30,593 nt of DNA from an uncultured Oscillospiraceae bacterium (GTDB lineage: Bacteria; Bacillota_A; Clostridia; Oscillospirales; Oscillospiraceae): positions 1 through 30,593 of the forward strand of contig CAAGIU010000466.1 of NCBI GenBank assembly GCA_900770015.1, given 5' to 3'. Position numbers and translations under genes: made by a program. Of this stretch, positions 30,510-30,593 are shown piece by piece (positions within the stretch are counted from its first letter, which is position 1; the number at the start of each line of letters is the position of its first letter). A model generated the notes under the pieces. The model was not told the origin of the DNA. It saw only the letters and a program-made list of their open reading frames with translations, and ran no database searches.

Positions 30510-30593
30510 AATTGTAATTTGGCGAGCAATCGTGCACGGAGCTGGTATGTTACGGAGCGAAGCGATCTTGGCTCTCCCTTTGGGAGAGCTGGC
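30510..30593 (-). repeat. Inverted, truncated copy of the hairpin repeat
   Basis: AATTGTAATTT at 30510-30520 and the hairpin GCTCTCCC-TTT-GGGAGAGC at 30571-30589 are the reverse complement of parts of the repeat at 28748-28811 and of the AAATTACAATT tail at 1263. The copy runs off the window end. Its middle (30521-30565) differs from the 28748 copy, so the family has a variable centre. Confidence 0.6.

Overview
The window looks like chromosomal DNA of an anaerobic clostridial Firmicute, most likely a gut member of the Oscillospirales. The basis is the moderately high GC, AGGAGG-type ribosome binding sites, sigma-A-like promoters, DegV and FUSC family genes, DUF6273 domains, and intergenic hairpin repeats of a kind I associate with these genomes. 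This placement is inference; no rRNA or tRNA gene is present.

Layout. Positions 1-4349 are ordinary genes with repeat-rich gaps: a nitroreductase (minus), a secreted 5'-nucleotidase-type phosphoesterase (plus) and a Gfo/Idh/MocA oxidoreductase (minus). The gap at 691-1421 holds a 161-bp imperfect palindrome, two tandem hairpins and a piece of another repeat. Positions 4550-26860 form the core: a dense eukaryotic-like Ser/Thr phosphosignalling island. One giant kinase gene (minus, 1661 aa) diverges from a plus-strand run of ten genes starting at a good promoter (9810-9837) and ending at an intrinsic terminator (26886-26932). Positions 27006-30593 return to ordinary genes (DegV protein, HAD phosphatase, FUSC-HAD fusion, all minus) separated by hairpin repeats.

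The island encodes five kinases, two PP2C phosphatases, six FHA proteins carrying seven FHA domains (one of the six is also a kinase), and a two-gene ABC exporter whose ATPase carries two FHA domains. Four kinases have the same plan: N-terminal zinc ribbon, cytoplasmic kinase, one membrane segment, and a different extracytoplasmic module. These modules are 28 RCC1-like repeats, a DUF6273 domain (twice) and an unassigned domain of about 120 residues. The fifth kinase is soluble and ends in FHA. A trypsin-like protease and a von Willebrand A protein have their catalytic or binding domain outside and an FHA domain inside. One PP2C is receptor-like, with a large outer loop; the other is soluble. 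A DUF805 membrane protein and a zinc-ribbon protein also end in FHA.

The simplest model is a membrane-spanning phospho-threonine network. Outer domains sense or bind something, the kinases phosphorylate inner targets, FHA domains gather the protease, VWA protein, DUF805 protein and exporter around the phosphosites, and the phosphatases reset the system. The parts are known families; the exporter resembles mycobacterial Rv1747, and the kinase/PP2C/VWA set recalls the TerY-P triad. The particular assembly is what deserves attention. Its signal and output cannot be read from the sequence.
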